Shown here: positions 26,283-36,529 of the stretch, in pieces
How the letters are laid out: each line of letters starts with the position of its first letter
Position numbering within the stretch: position 1 is the first letter of the stretch
Assembly: GCF_017583045.1 (NCBI RefSeq)
Contig: NZ_JAGFBF010000001.1
Span: forward strand, 186,001-250,000
Length of the DNA: 64,000 nucleotides
Source of the DNA: Leucobacter tardus
GTDB taxonomy: Bacteria; Actinomycetota; Actinomycetes; Actinomycetales; Microbacteriaceae
Reading direction: 5' to 3'
The notes under the pieces: generated by a model
Told to the model about the DNA's origin: nothing
The model's database searches: none
What the model saw: the letters and a program-made list of their open reading frames with translations, nothing else
Translations under genes and position numbers: made by a program

Positions 26283-27745
26283 CGCTGTGCTCCGTCCGCG
26301 CGACCCGGTACCTGCGCCGACGCCGCAGCGGCGTGCGCGTCGAGCGGGTACTCGGCCGACAGGGCGTCGATCGTCTCGGTCGACGGGATCTCCTCCGAGA
26401 AGTTGAGCTTCGGTACCGGCTTCCGGAAGAACCCGGTCTTCAGTGCGAGGATCACGACACCGATCGCCACCCAGATGCCGCCGATGACCCAGGTCAGACC
26501 CTCGAGCGAGGTCCACAGCCAGATCGTCAGCCCGAAGCCGATGAGCGGCAGCACGCCGTAGCGGAACCACCCCCACGCGCTCACGGGTTCGGTGCGCCCG
26601 CCCTGCGGGAAGAGGTAGGTGCGGATCACCGACAAGTTCACCATCGCGAAGGCGGCCAGCGCACCGAAGCTGATCATGAAGGCGGCCTGGTCGAGGCTCA
26701 CGAACAGGCTGGCGAGTGCGACGACCGAGACGGTGGTCGCCGCGACGACGGGCGTGCCGAAGCGCTTCGAGAGCGTGCCGAGCGGTTTGGGCAGGATCCC
26801 GTCCCGACCCATCGAGTACAGGATGCGCGACACCGCGACCTGGCCGGCGAGACCGGAGCCGAAGCAGCCGGCAACGGTGATGATCACGAAGATCACGGCG
26901 AGCACCTCGCCGCCGACGTGCGCGAAGAGCACGGCTCCGGCGGCGTTGATGAGGTCATCGGATGCGGTGCTCCAGTCGGCGAGGAAGTACGCCCGCGCAC
27001 CGACGTACGAGACGAAGATGAAGAGCAGTCCGCCGACGATGGTCGTCAGCATGATGGCGCGGGGAATATCGCGGCGCGGGTGCTTCGCCTCTTCCGAGAG
27101 AGTGGAGACGGCGTCGAAGCCGAGGAACGACAGGGCGAGCACCGCAGCGCCGGTGAAGATGGGGCTGTACCCGACCGAACCGGGAATGAAGGGCTCGAGC
27201 AGCGACGGAGCGTTGGGGTCGTTGATCGCGGCCTTGATCGCGAGGATCGCGAAGACGAGCACCGCGGCGACGGAGACGACCACGATGACCGTGTTGATCT
27301 TGCCGACGAGCGAGATGCCGAGCACGTTGAAGACGAAGACGCCGATGAGGGCGGCGAGGGTGAAGATCCAGCTCGGCACGCTCGGGAACTGGGTGCCGAC
27401 GTAGAGACCGAGAATCAGGAAGTTGATCATCGGGATGAAGAGGTAGTCGAGCATGAGCACCCACCCCGTCAGGAACCCGGTGGTGCCGCCGAACGCCTGC
27501 TGCGAGTAGGTGTACGCGGATCCGGCGACCGGGTAGCGCCGCACCATCGCCGCGTAGCTTCCGGCGGTGAACAGCATGACGACGAGGGCGACGATGTAGG
27601 AATCGACGAGGTGGCCCTCGGTGAGCTGGTTGACGATGCCGTAGGTGGTGAAGACGGTTCCGACCGCCATGTACGACAACCCGAAGAGGGTCAGGGTGAA
27701 GACGCCGAGAGTGCGCTTGAGGTGCGCACCGGTTGCTTGGCTCAC
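26279..27745 (-). CDS. APC-superfamily amino acid/amine permease
   Basis: 488 residues with about 12 membrane helices. FGLSYMAVGTVFTTYG opens the first helix, followed by PVAGSAYTYSQQAFGG and FLGFDAVSTLSEEAKHPRRDIPRAI, the typical APC signature for amino acid, polyamine or similar substrates. I choose the GTG at 27745, which has AGGAG seven bases upstream; the longer frame to 27859 would start inside the divergent operator region with non-family sequence. It heads a two-gene unit with the amidohydrolase, which suggests uptake of an N-acyl or amide substrate. Confidence 0.92.
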   Translation of the reverse strand: MSQATGAHLKRTLGVFTLTLFGLSYMAVGTVFTTYGIVNQLTEGHLVDSYIVALVVMLFTAGSYAAMVRRYPVAGSAYTYSQQAFGGTTGFLTGWVLMLDYLFIPMINFLILGLYVGTQFPSVPSWIFTLAALIGVFVFNVLGISLVGKINTVIVVVSVAAVLVFAILAIKAAINDPNAPSLLEPFIPGSVGYSPIFTGAAVLALSFLGFDAVSTLSEEAKHPRRDIPRAIMLTTIVGGLLFIFVSYVGARAYFLADWSTASDDLINAAGAVLFAHVGGEVLAVIFVIITVAGCFGSGLAGQVAVSRILYSMGRDGILPKPLGTLSKRFGTPVVAATTVSVVALASLFVSLDQAAFMISFGALAAFAMVNLSVIRTYLFPQGGRTEPVSAWGWFRYGVLPLIGFGLTIWLWTSLEGLTWVIGGIWVAIGVVILALKTGFFRKPVPKLNFSEEIPSTETIDALSAEYPLDAHAAAASAQVPGRADGAQR

Positions 27746-27791
27746 AGGGAACTCCTGAAATACAGCGGCATACGCCGGGAGTGAGCAGCAG

Positions 27792-27837
27792 AATCCATCG
27801 TTGGATCCCACCGGCAAAATGAACAATGTTCTTTTTA
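27792..27837. promoter_or_regulatory. Two palindromes, candidate TetR operators
   Basis: ATCCA-TCGT-TGGAT (27792-27805) and the near-perfect palindrome AAAATGAACA-A-TGTTCTTTTT (27817-27837, one arm mismatch) lie in the region between the APC permease and the divergent TetR gene. The second is AT-rich and stands out from the GC-rich surroundings. Position and symmetry fit operators of the adjacent TetR protein controlling itself and the permease unit. Confidence 0.5.
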
Positions 27838-27928
27838 GCTTCACTAGGATAAGTCTCACGAGGGCTCAGCGCGAGTTCTCCACGCACTTTTCTCAGCATG
27901 TGACGATGAAGCACACGGAAGGACTCCG

Positions 27929-28618
27929 ATGGCAGGCGAACGGCAGCGAGGGGTCGGCAGACCGAACGAGAACGTGCTCTCCCGCGTGCTGATCGTCGAG
28001 ACCGCGCTCGACCTGCTCGATCTGCACGGCCGCGACGGGTTCGGCATGCGCGACATCGCGCGCCGCCTCGGTGTGCGCCCGTCCGCGCTCTACAACCACG
28101 TCGCCAGCAAGGACGATGTCTTCCGGGGCATCCGCGAGGTCATCGCCACGCGCATCACGGTCGCCCCGTTCGTGACGCAGCGCTGGGACGAGGCGCTCAT
28201 CACGTGGGCGCACTCCTACCGAGAAGTGTTCGCCAGCCACCCGCCCACCATCGCCCTGCTGGCGGTCATGCCATTCGAGACGGATTCCGAGATCTTCGGC
28301 ACGTACGAGCAGGTCATCGAGGTGCTGTATCGGGAGGGCTGGGAGCGAGCCGAAGCGCTGAACATCCTGGTCGCGATGGAGTCGTTCATCCTCGGATCGG
28401 CGCTCGACGCGGCGGCTCCCGCCGACATGATGTCTCCCGGCGATCGCGCGGATATCCCCCACTTCTCCGCGGCGTACGCGGAGCGCGACATGCGGACCGC
28501 GGACAGCGGCGCCGGCCCGGCCGACCAGGCGTTCGAGGCCGGCCTGAATCTGCTGATCGCCGGCCTGGAAGCCCAGCGGAGCGCGCGCGCCGCATCCCGC
28601 GTGGCGCACGACAGGTAG
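27929..28618 (+). CDS. TetR/AcrR-family transcriptional regulator
   Basis: 229 residues. The N-terminal helix-turn-helix is clear in DGFGMRDIARRLGVRPSALYNHVASKDDVF (about 36-65), preceded by a basic tail. The C-terminal part resembles TetR_C ligand-binding domains, with a helical pocket (about 85-215). AAGGA lies ahead of the ATG. It is divergent from the APC permease-amidohydrolase unit and probably represses it until the transported compound or a product binds. Palindromes in the 183-base spacer are the expected sites. Confidence 0.9.
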   Translation: MAGERQRGVGRPNENVLSRVLIVETALDLLDLHGRDGFGMRDIARRLGVRPSALYNHVASKDDVFRGIREVIATRITVAPFVTQRWDEALITWAHSYREVFASHPPTIALLAVMPFETDSEIFGTYEQVIEVLYREGWERAEALNILVAMESFILGSALDAAAPADMMSPGDRADIPHFSAAYAERDMRTADSGAGPADQAFEAGLNLLIAGLEAQRSARAASRVAHDR

Positions 28619-28640
28619 GGAGCGCGGACCGAGCCCGCGC

Positions 28641-30401
28641 TCACTCCTTCGTCGCCGTGCGTCCGATCACCACGTCGAGCGCGAACTCCACCGGGGCGTC
28701 GCCGAAGAGCAGCCGGCCGGCCGCCGCTGTAGCGTCACGGATGGCCGTGGCCGCGGCCTCCGCCTGGTCGAGCGGGGCGTGAATGATGACCTCGTCGTGG
28801 AGGAAGAACGCCAAGTGAGCACGGCGTTCGAACGCCGACCCGGACGCCGGAGCCCGATCGCCGCTCGTCTCCGGGAAACGGGCGAGGCGCAGCCGGAGGT
28901 CGGCCATCCAGGCGAGCGCCCACTCCGCCGCCGTGCCCTGCACGATGAAGTTGCGGGTGAAGCGTCCGTGGTCTCGGGAGGCGCGGCGGGCCCGGGACTC
29001 ATCCGCCGCCGTGGCGGCGTTCGCCTGCGCCCGTGCCTGCAGGTCGAACCATTCGGGGTCGGGTGCCGGAGAGGATCGCCCCAGCCAGGTCGAGACGATG
29101 CCGCCCCGCTCCCCTGTCGCGGCGGCGTCGTCGACCAGGCGCATCGCGTGCGGGTAGATGCGGCGCAGTCGTGGCACGAGGCGGCCGGCGTCGCCGCTCG
29201 TCGATCCGTACATGGCGCCGAGCACCGCGATCTTCGCGTCCTGCCGCGACGGTACGGCACCGCTCTCGACGATGCCGGCGTAGAGATCCTTCCCTTGCCC
29301 GGCGATCGCCATGGCACGGTCGCCCGACATGGCGGCGAGCACGCGGGGTTCCAGCTGAGCGACATCGGCCGACACGAACGTCCAGCCCGCGTCGGCCCGG
29401 ATCGCGGGGCGCAGGCGACGCGGGATCTGGAGTGCGCCGCCACCGCTCGACGCCCATCGCCCGGTCACGACCCCGCCGGGAACATAGACCGGGCGGTAGC
29501 GGTCGTTGCGCACCCACTCGTCGATCCAGGACCACCCGTTCGCCGCGAGGAGGCGGGCGAGCTTCTTGTACTGCAGCAGCGGCGCGATCGCGGGGTGCTC
29601 GTGCTCTATGAGCTCCCACTGCGAGGTCGACTGCACGTCGATGCCCGCGCCGCGGAGCGCCTGCAGCAGTTTCGGCGCGGAATCGATCGAGAGCCCGCGC
29701 ACCCCGAGCGCGCCCTCGATCCGCTCGGCGAGCGCGACCATCCCGGCCGGTTTCATGCCGCTCGCGGGCCGCGGGCCGAGCGCCTCGCTGAGCAGACGGT
29801 CGTGCTCCTCGGCACTCCACGGCAGCCCTGCCGAGCGCATCTCTGCCGCGATGAGCGCCCCCGCAGATTCCGCGGCGAGCAGGATGCGCAGCCGCCGCCC
29901 GTCCGCGCCGCTCGAGTCGAGCGCGGCGCGCTGGCGGGCGAACTCGGCGAGTGCGGCGGGGAGGTCGGCGGGTACGGTGGCGCGGTCGGCGTGCTCGATC
30001 TCGAGGTCGAACAGCGTCGCCGTCGGCGATGCGACCACCGGCTCCTCAACCGCCCGACGCCACTCCTCTGCGGTGACGAGCGGCGCGCGATCCCCCGTGT
30101 ACGCGGATCGCGCGAGGATCCCGTGGCAGAGGCGCAGGTCGTGACATCGCGCCACAGTGACCCCGCTCGTCAGGAGGCCCGGAAGCCAGTGGGCGGAATC
30201 GCTCCACACCCAGCGGGGCGCGTGCGACGCCTCTTGCGCGCGCACGTAGTCGGGCAGCGCGTCGAGAGTGAGCTCGACCGGTTCACCGGTCGCACCGTCG
30301 GACCCCACATCGACCGCACCGATGCCGCCGCCCGCCACCGTGCCGAGCACGCACCACCTCGGGCGCGCAGGCCCTGAGCGCTGAGAAGACGGTGCGGTCA
30401 C
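28641..30401 (-). CDS. Bifunctional 3'-5' exonuclease/DNA polymerase-like protein (family A)
   Basis: 586 residues, a shortened family A polymerase typical of Actinobacteria. The polymerase part keeps motif A as SADVAQLEPR (344-353), motif B as RQDAKIAVLGAMYG (386-399, R-x3-K-x7-YG) and motif C HDEV (535-538), so the two catalytic carboxylates (Asp345, Asp536) are present. The N-terminal ~200 residues occupy the place of the 3'-5' exonuclease but I cannot find the DEDD acidic set, so proofreading is doubtful. The tyrosine expected in motif A (DYSQ) is Val346. A repair or translesion role is plausible, distinct from PolA. Start is GTG with a weak ribosome-binding site. Confidence 0.88.
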   Translation of the reverse strand: MTAPSSQRSGPARPRWCVLGTVAGGGIGAVDVGSDGATGEPVELTLDALPDYVRAQEASHAPRWVWSDSAHWLPGLLTSGVTVARCHDLRLCHGILARSAYTGDRAPLVTAEEWRRAVEEPVVASPTATLFDLEIEHADRATVPADLPAALAEFARQRAALDSSGADGRRLRILLAAESAGALIAAEMRSAGLPWSAEEHDRLLSEALGPRPASGMKPAGMVALAERIEGALGVRGLSIDSAPKLLQALRGAGIDVQSTSQWELIEHEHPAIAPLLQYKKLARLLAANGWSWIDEWVRNDRYRPVYVPGGVVTGRWASSGGGALQIPRRLRPAIRADAGWTFVSADVAQLEPRVLAAMSGDRAMAIAGQGKDLYAGIVESGAVPSRQDAKIAVLGAMYGSTSGDAGRLVPRLRRIYPHAMRLVDDAAATGERGGIVSTWLGRSSPAPDPEWFDLQARAQANAATAADESRARRASRDHGRFTRNFIVQGTAAEWALAWMADLRLRLARFPETSGDRAPASGSAFERRAHLAFFLHDEVIIHAPLDQAEAAATAIRDATAAAGRLLFGDAPVEFALDVVIGRTATKE

Positions 30402-30440
30402 CTCTTCACCGTAGCGGCGACCACCGACGTGTGCCGCGTG

Positions 30441-31682
30441 CTACTGCATCGACATGCGTCTGATCTCGGCCGCATACGCGTCGAGCACCCCGAGGATGCC
30501 GCGGTGCTGCCACACGCGGCCGCGCGCGCGACCGGTCGTCTCGATCAGCACGTCGCGCTCGGTGAGTGCGCTGAGCGATCGCAGCGCGGCCATCTCGCCG
30601 AGCCCGAGTTCTCGGACGAGATACTTCGTGTTGATCACCGGCTGGGCGACGAGCGCCGGAAGGATGCGCCAGGCCGCGGCATCAGAGCGGAGCCCATCGA
30701 GCCGATCTCTCGACTCCGCCAGCTGCGTGGCGAGTTCGTCGACGAGCCGCATTCCGGTCGTCGCTGCAACGCGACTCGCGTTCGCGAACTCGCGGATGAT
30801 GGGCCCCGCATCGCCCGCCCGGAACGCGTTGAGTGCCGCGAAGTAACGGCGAATATCGACGAGAAGGCCGGCCGAGATCGGCACGGCCGTCGAACCGACG
30901 AGGCCCTTGTTCCGTAAGATCGACTGCGCCAATGCGCGCCCGGTGCGACCATTGCCGTCGGGGAACGGGTGGATGGTCTCGAACTGGGCGTGCGCGACCG
31001 CGACCTGAGCGAGCACCGGCATATCCTCGCGCCGTGAGAAGTGCACCAGATCCCGGATGGCATCGTGAATTCGGTCGTGATGCGGTGCGACGAAGTCGGC
31101 GGTACGGGGTCCGGCATCACCCGGCCCGATCCACACGAGTTCCGCCCGGTAGCGTCCGGCGGCAGCAGGATCGAATCCGGGCTGGTGGAGCATGAGCGCC
31201 CGATGCATCGCGAGCATCGACTCTTCACTCACCTCGTCGGCGAGTCGCAGCGCTGCCTCCATGGCCCGAACGTTGCCAATCACCGTGAGCGCGTTGGCTT
31301 TCGCACCCTCGTCGATCTCCGCCAGCGCGAGCTGCTTCGCCGACGTCGTCAACTGTTCGATCTGCGAGCTCGAGGCGGACTCCGTGCGGAGCAGGATCGC
31401 GGTCATCGGCCCCAGTGCAGGGCTGTCCGTACCGAGGTGGCGTTGCGCATGCGAGTCGAATTCCACCAGACGACGTGTCGCGTCTTCGATGTCAGACGAA
31501 TCCTCGACGTCGAAGCGCGGCGACCAGTCGCCGATCAGGGCCGGCAGTGCCGCCCGATACGGCCCGGTCTGCCGCGAGACTTCAGCCCGCGAATACATCT
31601 CGGGCGCGCGAGGATGCCAATCGAGCGTTTCGAAGGAGACCGGCTCAATCGGGACGCTGGCGCGATCAGGACCTGAGGGCAT
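30441..31682 (-). CDS. Fic-domain protein with C-terminal winged helix
   Basis: 413 residues. The Fic active-site motif HPFPDGNGRTGR (238-249) is complete, so transfer of AMP or another nucleotide group to a protein target is expected. An inhibitory helix precedes it: SSQIE (105-109) fits (S/T)xxxE but is followed by Gln, not the usual Gly/Asn. The C-terminal ~70 residues (LVRELGLGEMAALRSLSALTERDVLIET) form a winged helix-turn-helix, so the protein may also bind DNA. A 20-bp perfect palindrome ends one base before the ATG, which fits autorepression. No antitoxin gene is adjacent; inhibition would be intramolecular. It follows nrdF after about 100 bases but is unlikely to be part of that operon. 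Confidence 0.93.
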   Translation of the reverse strand: MPSGPDRASVPIEPVSFETLDWHPRAPEMYSRAEVSRQTGPYRAALPALIGDWSPRFDVEDSSDIEDATRRLVEFDSHAQRHLGTDSPALGPMTAILLRTESASSSQIEQLTTSAKQLALAEIDEGAKANALTVIGNVRAMEAALRLADEVSEESMLAMHRALMLHQPGFDPAAAGRYRAELVWIGPGDAGPRTADFVAPHHDRIHDAIRDLVHFSRREDMPVLAQVAVAHAQFETIHPFPDGNGRTGRALAQSILRNKGLVGSTAVPISAGLLVDIRRYFAALNAFRAGDAGPIIREFANASRVAATTGMRLVDELATQLAESRDRLDGLRSDAAAWRILPALVAQPVINTKYLVRELGLGEMAALRSLSALTERDVLIETTGRARGRVWQHRGILGVLDAYAAEIRRMSMQ

Positions 31683-31683
31683 G

Positions 31684-31731
31684 TGAGCAGCTTACCCACA
31701 CTTCACGCGCTAAGTGTGGGTAAGCTGCTCA
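31684..31731. promoter_or_regulatory. Perfect 20-bp palindrome abutting the fic start codon
   Basis: Arms of 19 bp (GAGCAGCTTACCCACACTT at 31685-31703 and its exact complement at 31712-31730), plus one more pair, enclose an 8-base spacer. The fic ATG (31682-31680) begins one base after the palindrome. There is no run of T, and the position is wrong for a simple nrdF terminator, so an operator for the winged helix of Fic, or a structure masking the start codon, is more likely. It could also act as an RNA hairpin. Confidence 0.7.
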
Positions 31732-31785
31732 TGAACCCACGGTTGTTCGGCGCTTGTTGAGTACAGATGCGGCCGCGCGGGCGGC

Positions 31786-32835
<1,050 letters not shown>

Positions 32836-34980
32836 TTAGAGCATGCAGCTGACGCACTCTTCCATGTCCGTGCCCTCGAGCGCGAGCTGACGGAGGCGGA
32901 TGTAGTAGATCGTCTTGATCCCCTTGCGCCACGCGTAGATCTGCGCCCGGTTGATCTCGCGCGTCGACGCGGTGTCCTTGAAGAAGAGCGTCAGCGAGAG
33001 CCCCTGATCCACGTGCTGCGTCGCCGCCGCGTACGTGTCGATGATCTTCTCCGGCCCGATCTCGTAGGCGTCCTCGTAGTACTCGAGGTTGTCGTTGGTG
33101 AGGAACGGCGCCGGGTAGTAGACGCGGCCGAGCTTCCCCTCCTTGCGGATCTCGATCTTCGACGCGATCGGGTGGATCGAGCTCGTCGAGTTGTTGATGT
33201 ACGAGATCGATCCGGTCGGGGGCACCGCCTGCAGGTTCTGGTTGTAGATGCCGTACTGCTGCACGTTGGCCTTGAGCTCACGCCAGTCGTCCTGGGTCGG
33301 GATGTCGACGTTCGACGAGGTGAACAGCTCACGGACCCGTGCGGTCGCCGGCTCCCACACCTGGTCGGTGTAGGTGTCGAAGAACTCGCCCGACGCGTAC
33401 TTCGAGTCGGCGAAGCCCTCGAACTGCTCGCCGCGCTCCTTCGCGATCGCGTTCGATGCGCGGAGCGCGTGGAACAGGATCGTGTAGAAGTAGATGTTCG
33501 TGAAGTCGATGCCTTCTTCCGAACCGTAGTGGATGTGCTCGCGAGCGAGGTACCCGTGCAGGTTCATCTGACCGAGGCCGATCGCGTGCGACTTGTCGTT
33601 GCCGTCCTCGATCGAGCGCACCGACGAGATGTGGCTCATGTCGCTCACGGCCGAGAGGGCGCGGATGGCGAGCTCAACGCTCGAGCTGAAGTGCTCCCCG
33701 TCCATCATCATCGCGATGTTCATCGACCCGAGGTTGCACGAGATGTCCTTGCCGATGAGGTCGTAGCCCAGGTCCTCCGTGTAGGTGGTGGGAGTGTTGA
33801 CCTGCAGAATCTCGGAGCAGAGGTTCGACATGTTGATGCGGCCCTTGATCGGGTTCGCACGGTTCACGGTGTCTTCGAACACGATGTACGGGTAGCCGGA
33901 CTCGAACTGCAGCTCGGCGATGGTCTGGAAGAAGTGGCGCGCGTTGATCTTCGTCTTCTTGATGCGCGAGTCGTCGACCATCTCGTGATACTTCTCGGAG
34001 ACCGAGATGTCGCCGAAGGGCACCCCGTAGACGCGCTCGACGTCGTACGGCGAGAAGAGGTACATGTCCTCGTTCTTCTTCGCGAGTTCGAACGTGATGT
34101 CGGGGATCACGACGCCGAGCGAGAGGGTCTTGATCCGGATCTTCTCGTCCGCGTTCTCGCGCTTGGTGTCGAGGAAGCGCATGATGTCGGGGTGGTGCGC
34201 CGACAGGTAGACGGCGCCGGCGCCCTGACGCGCGCCCAGCTGGTTGGCGTAGCTGAAGCTGTCTTCGAGCAGCTTCATCACGGGGATGATGCCCGAAGAC
34301 TGGTTCTCGATCTTCTTGATCGGAGCGCCGGCCTCGCGCACGTTCGAGAGGAGCAGGGCGACGCCGCCGCCGCGCTTCGAGAGCTGCAGCGACGAGTTGA
34401 TGCCACGCGAGATCGACTCCATGTTGTCCTCGATGCGCAGGAGGAAGCAGGAGACGAGTTCGCCGCGCTGCGCCTTGCCGAGGTTCAGGAACGTCGGGGT
34501 CGCGGGCTGGAAGCGACCCGAGAGGATCTCGTGGACGAGACCGCGGGCGAGGTTCTGATCGCCGCGGGCCAGACCGAGGGCGACCATCACGACGCGATCC
34601 TCGAAGCGCTCGAGGTACCGCTTGCCGTCGAACGTCTTCAGCGCGTACGACGTGAAGAACTTGAACGCGCCGAGAAAGGTCGGGAAGCGGAACTTCAGCG
34701 CGAACGCCTCGTTCGTGAGCCGCTCGATGAAGTCGACCGAGTACTGCTCGATGAGCTCGCGCTCGTAGTAGTCGTTGTCGAGCAGGTAGCGCATCCGCTC
34801 GTCGAACGAGTGGAAGAACACCATGTTCTGGTTGACGTGCTGCAGGAAGTACTGCCGCGCGGCCTCGCGATCCTTGTCGAACTGGATCATGCCGTCGGCG
34901 TCGTACAGATTGAGCATCGCGTTCAGCGAGTGGTAGTCCATGTCGCTGACCTTCGACGAGTCGAGGCCCGGCTCACTCAC
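32836..34980 (-). CDS. nrdE: Class Ib ribonucleotide reductase, large subunit
   Basis: 714 residues, the usual NrdE length, without an ATP-cone. Active-site cysteines are seen in [13 protein letters not shown] and [11 protein letters not shown] (finger-loop thiyl Cys), and the C-terminal redox pair is [22 protein letters not shown] and [11 protein letters not shown] are typical. I start it at GTG 34980, which overlaps the nrdI stop in a GTGA junction and restores family length; an ATG 32 codons upstream lies within nrdI and adds non-family sequence. NrdE reduces ribonucleoside diphosphates with electrons from NrdH. Confidence 0.98.
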   Translation of the reverse strand: MSEPGLDSSKVSDMDYHSLNAMLNLYDADGMIQFDKDREAARQYFLQHVNQNMVFFHSFDERMRYLLDNDYYERELIEQYSVDFIERLTNEAFALKFRFPTFLGAFKFFTSYALKTFDGKRYLERFEDRVVMVALGLARGDQNLARGLVHEILSGRFQPATPTFLNLGKAQRGELVSCFLLRIEDNMESISRGINSSLQLSKRGGGVALLLSNVREAGAPIKKIENQSSGIIPVMKLLEDSFSYANQLGARQGAGAVYLSAHHPDIMRFLDTKRENADEKIRIKTLSLGVVIPDITFELAKKNEDMYLFSPYDVERVYGVPFGDISVSEKYHEMVDDSRIKKTKINARHFFQTIAELQFESGYPYIVFEDTVNRANPIKGRINMSNLCSEILQVNTPTTYTEDLGYDLIGKDISCNLGSMNIAMMMDGEHFSSSVELAIRALSAVSDMSHISSVRSIEDGNDKSHAIGLGQMNLHGYLAREHIHYGSEEGIDFTNIYFYTILFHALRASNAIAKERGEQFEGFADSKYASGEFFDTYTDQVWEPATARVRELFTSSNVDIPTQDDWRELKANVQQYGIYNQNLQAVPPTGSISYINNSTSSIHPIASKIEIRKEGKLGRVYYPAPFLTNDNLEYYEDAYEIGPEKIIDTYAAATQHVDQGLSLTLFFKDTASTREINRAQIYAWRKGIKTIYYIRLRQLALEGTDMEECVSCML

Positions 34981-35378
34981 GAGAGTTTCCAAAACTGTTC
35001 CAATCCTTCTCGGACGGCGGTGACGTCGTCCGGTGTTCCAAAGAGTTCGAATCGATAGAGGTGCGGCACCTCGCACTTGCGGGCGATGATGTCTCCCGCG
35101 ATGCCGTACGCGTCCCCGAAGTTCGTGTTTCCCGCTGCGATCACGCCACGGAGGTGGCGACGATTGCGCTCATCATTGAGAAAGCGGATCACTTGCTTCG
35201 GAACGGCCTTCGTCTCAGGCCCGCCACCGTAGGTCGGCACGACGAGAACGAACGGTTCATCGACCAGGAGCGGCTCTTCCCGCGCATAGAGCGGGATCCG
35301 CGCCGCGGGGCGCCCGAGCTTCTCGATGAAGCGATGGGTGTTGCCCGATGCGCTGGAGAAGTAGACGAGATCCGCCAT
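34977..35378 (-). CDS. nrdI: NrdI flavodoxin-like activator of class Ib RNR
   Basis: 133 residues. The FMN phosphate-binding loop is [12 protein letters not shown] near the N-terminus; VVPTYGGG and [18 protein letters not shown] line the flavin site. NrdI supplies an oxidant to assemble the dimanganese-tyrosyl radical of NrdF. GGAGGTG precedes the ATG at 35378, which decides the start over a longer frame reaching 35519. It lies 73 bases after nrdH and overlaps nrdE. Confidence 0.97.
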   Translation of the reverse strand: MADLVYFSSASGNTHRFIEKLGRPAARIPLYAREEPLLVDEPFVLVVPTYGGGPETKAVPKQVIRFLNDERNRRHLRGVIAAGNTNFGDAYGIAGDIIARKCEVPHLYRFELFGTPDDVTAVREGLEQFWKLS

Positions 35379-35451
35379 TCGCACCTCCGGTCGAACCAGA
35401 CCGGGAGGCGACTCGAGATGCGGATGCATCGAATCGTCTCCCGGAGCAGGA

Positions 35452-35688
35452 CTAGTCGGCGAGGCGGCCGGCGAGCTCCGAGATCTTGTCGGGGCGGAAT
35501 CCCGACCAGTGCTCGTCATCGGTGACCACGACGGGTGCCTGCAGGTAGCCCAGACCCTTCACCGTCTCCAGCGCCGTCTCGTCCTCCGAGAGGTCGATCA
35601 CGTCGTACGCGATGCCCTTGCTGTCAAGAGCTCGGTACGTCGCCGTGCACTGCACGCATGACGGCTTCGTGTACACCGTGGTTGCCAT
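35452..35688 (-). CDS. nrdH: NrdH glutaredoxin-like protein
   Basis: 78 residues with the thioredoxin fold and redox motif CVQC (about 11-14) after [10 protein letters not shown], then APVVV and the NrdH-type WSGFRPDKI. NrdH is the electron donor of NrdE and is itself reduced by thioredoxin reductase. The ATG at 35688 is preceded by GAAGGG; six further in-frame codons upstream are unlikely to be translated. First gene of the operon, with NrdR-box-like sites upstream. Confidence 0.97.
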   Translation of the reverse strand: MATTVYTKPSCVQCTATYRALDSKGIAYDVIDLSEDETALETVKGLGYLQAPVVVTDDEHWSGFRPDKISELAGRLAD

Positions 35689-35728
35689 TTCACGCCCTTC
35701 GATCAAAACCTTAATGCCCCATCCGAGG

Positions 35729-35775
35729 CACTACATATAGTGAACCACACGAGAGACAACCACAAGATGCTGTAG
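35729..35775 (-). promoter_or_regulatory. Pair of NrdR-box-like sites upstream of nrdH
   Basis: CACTACATATAGTG (35729-35742) is a strong match to the palindromic NrdR box. A weaker second site, CCACAAGATGCTGTAG (35760-35775), has its centre 32 bases away, three helical turns, as is usual for NrdR box pairs. The proximal box overlaps TATATG, a plausible -10 on the minus strand. NrdR should repress nrdHIEF when (d)ATP is ample. The nrdR gene is not in the window. Confidence 0.75.
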
Positions 35776-35958
35776 TTACACCCCTGTAGTTTTTCACGCG
35801 ATATCCACCGCGATGAGCTCCATTCTGGGGACAACTTTCGGCGATTTCTCGCCGCTCGCTCTCACTTATCCACAACGTCGGGAGGGGTGAAGAAATTTCC
35901 TCCACCGCCCCTTCCCGGCGTGTCGCCCAGCGAGGCCTTCGCGGCGGCGTGAAACCCC

Positions 35959-36417
35959 CTATTCGTGGTGATACGGCCGCCCGGCCGAGATCTCCTGCGC
36001 GCGATACAGCTGCTCCGTGACGATGAGCCGCACGAGCTGATGCGGGAAGACGAGGCGCGACAGACTCCACACGAGATCCGCCCGGGCGCGCACCCGCTCG
36101 TCCACTCCGTACGCTCCTCCGATCACGAGTGAGACTCGCGCTGAGCGATCGAAGGCTCGCTGCAGCGCCTGCGCGAGGCCGGGGGACGTCAGGTTATCGC
36201 CGCGCTCGTCGAGCAGCACCACGACATCGTCGCGGTCGACCTTCGCGAGCAGACGATCCGATTCCTCGGTGCGCGCCGCCTCTTCCGAGCGCGCGGAGTG
36301 CGGCAGCAGCGTCCACGACACATCGAAGGGCTTGCGCAGCCGCTGCTCGTACCGGCCGATGCCGTCGGCGACCCAGCGCTCGTGCTTCTTCCCTACCGCG
36401 AGGATCCTGACCGCCAC
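35959..36417 (-). CDS. rlmH: 23S rRNA (pseudouridine-1915 N3)-methyltransferase
   Basis: 152 residues, a SPOUT methyltransferase. The knot signature is intact: LVIGGAYGVDERV, then LSRLVFPHQLVRLIVTEQLYRAQEISAGRPYHHE at the C-terminus, nearly identical to family consensus. It methylates m3-psi 1915 in helix 69 of 23S rRNA on the assembled ribosome. I use the GTG at 36417 (VAVRILAVGKKHE), which gives the normal N-terminus; the frame is open 26 codons further but that part is Arg-rich and unlike the family. The 270 bases between it and nrdH hold the nrd regulatory sites. Confidence 0.97.
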   Translation of the reverse strand: MAVRILAVGKKHERWVADGIGRYEQRLRKPFDVSWTLLPHSARSEEAARTEESDRLLAKVDRDDVVVLLDERGDNLTSPGLAQALQRAFDRSARVSLVIGGAYGVDERVRARADLVWSLSRLVFPHQLVRLIVTEQLYRAQEISAGRPYHHE

Positions 36418-36529
36418 CCGTCCATCTTCGCAGGTGCGCGTCGACCGATCTCGAAAAGTCGCCCGGATCCCCGGCTCGACACGGCGCGCCCGCACACGGG
36501 CCGGGCATCACCGTGGGACTCTGATACCC

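Noticed and set aside
31684-31731. Palindrome as the nrdF terminator
   Set aside because: It lies over 50 bases past nrdF, has no T-run and abuts the fic ATG; a short GC hairpin sits right at the nrdF stop. Operator use is preferred but both roles remain possible.
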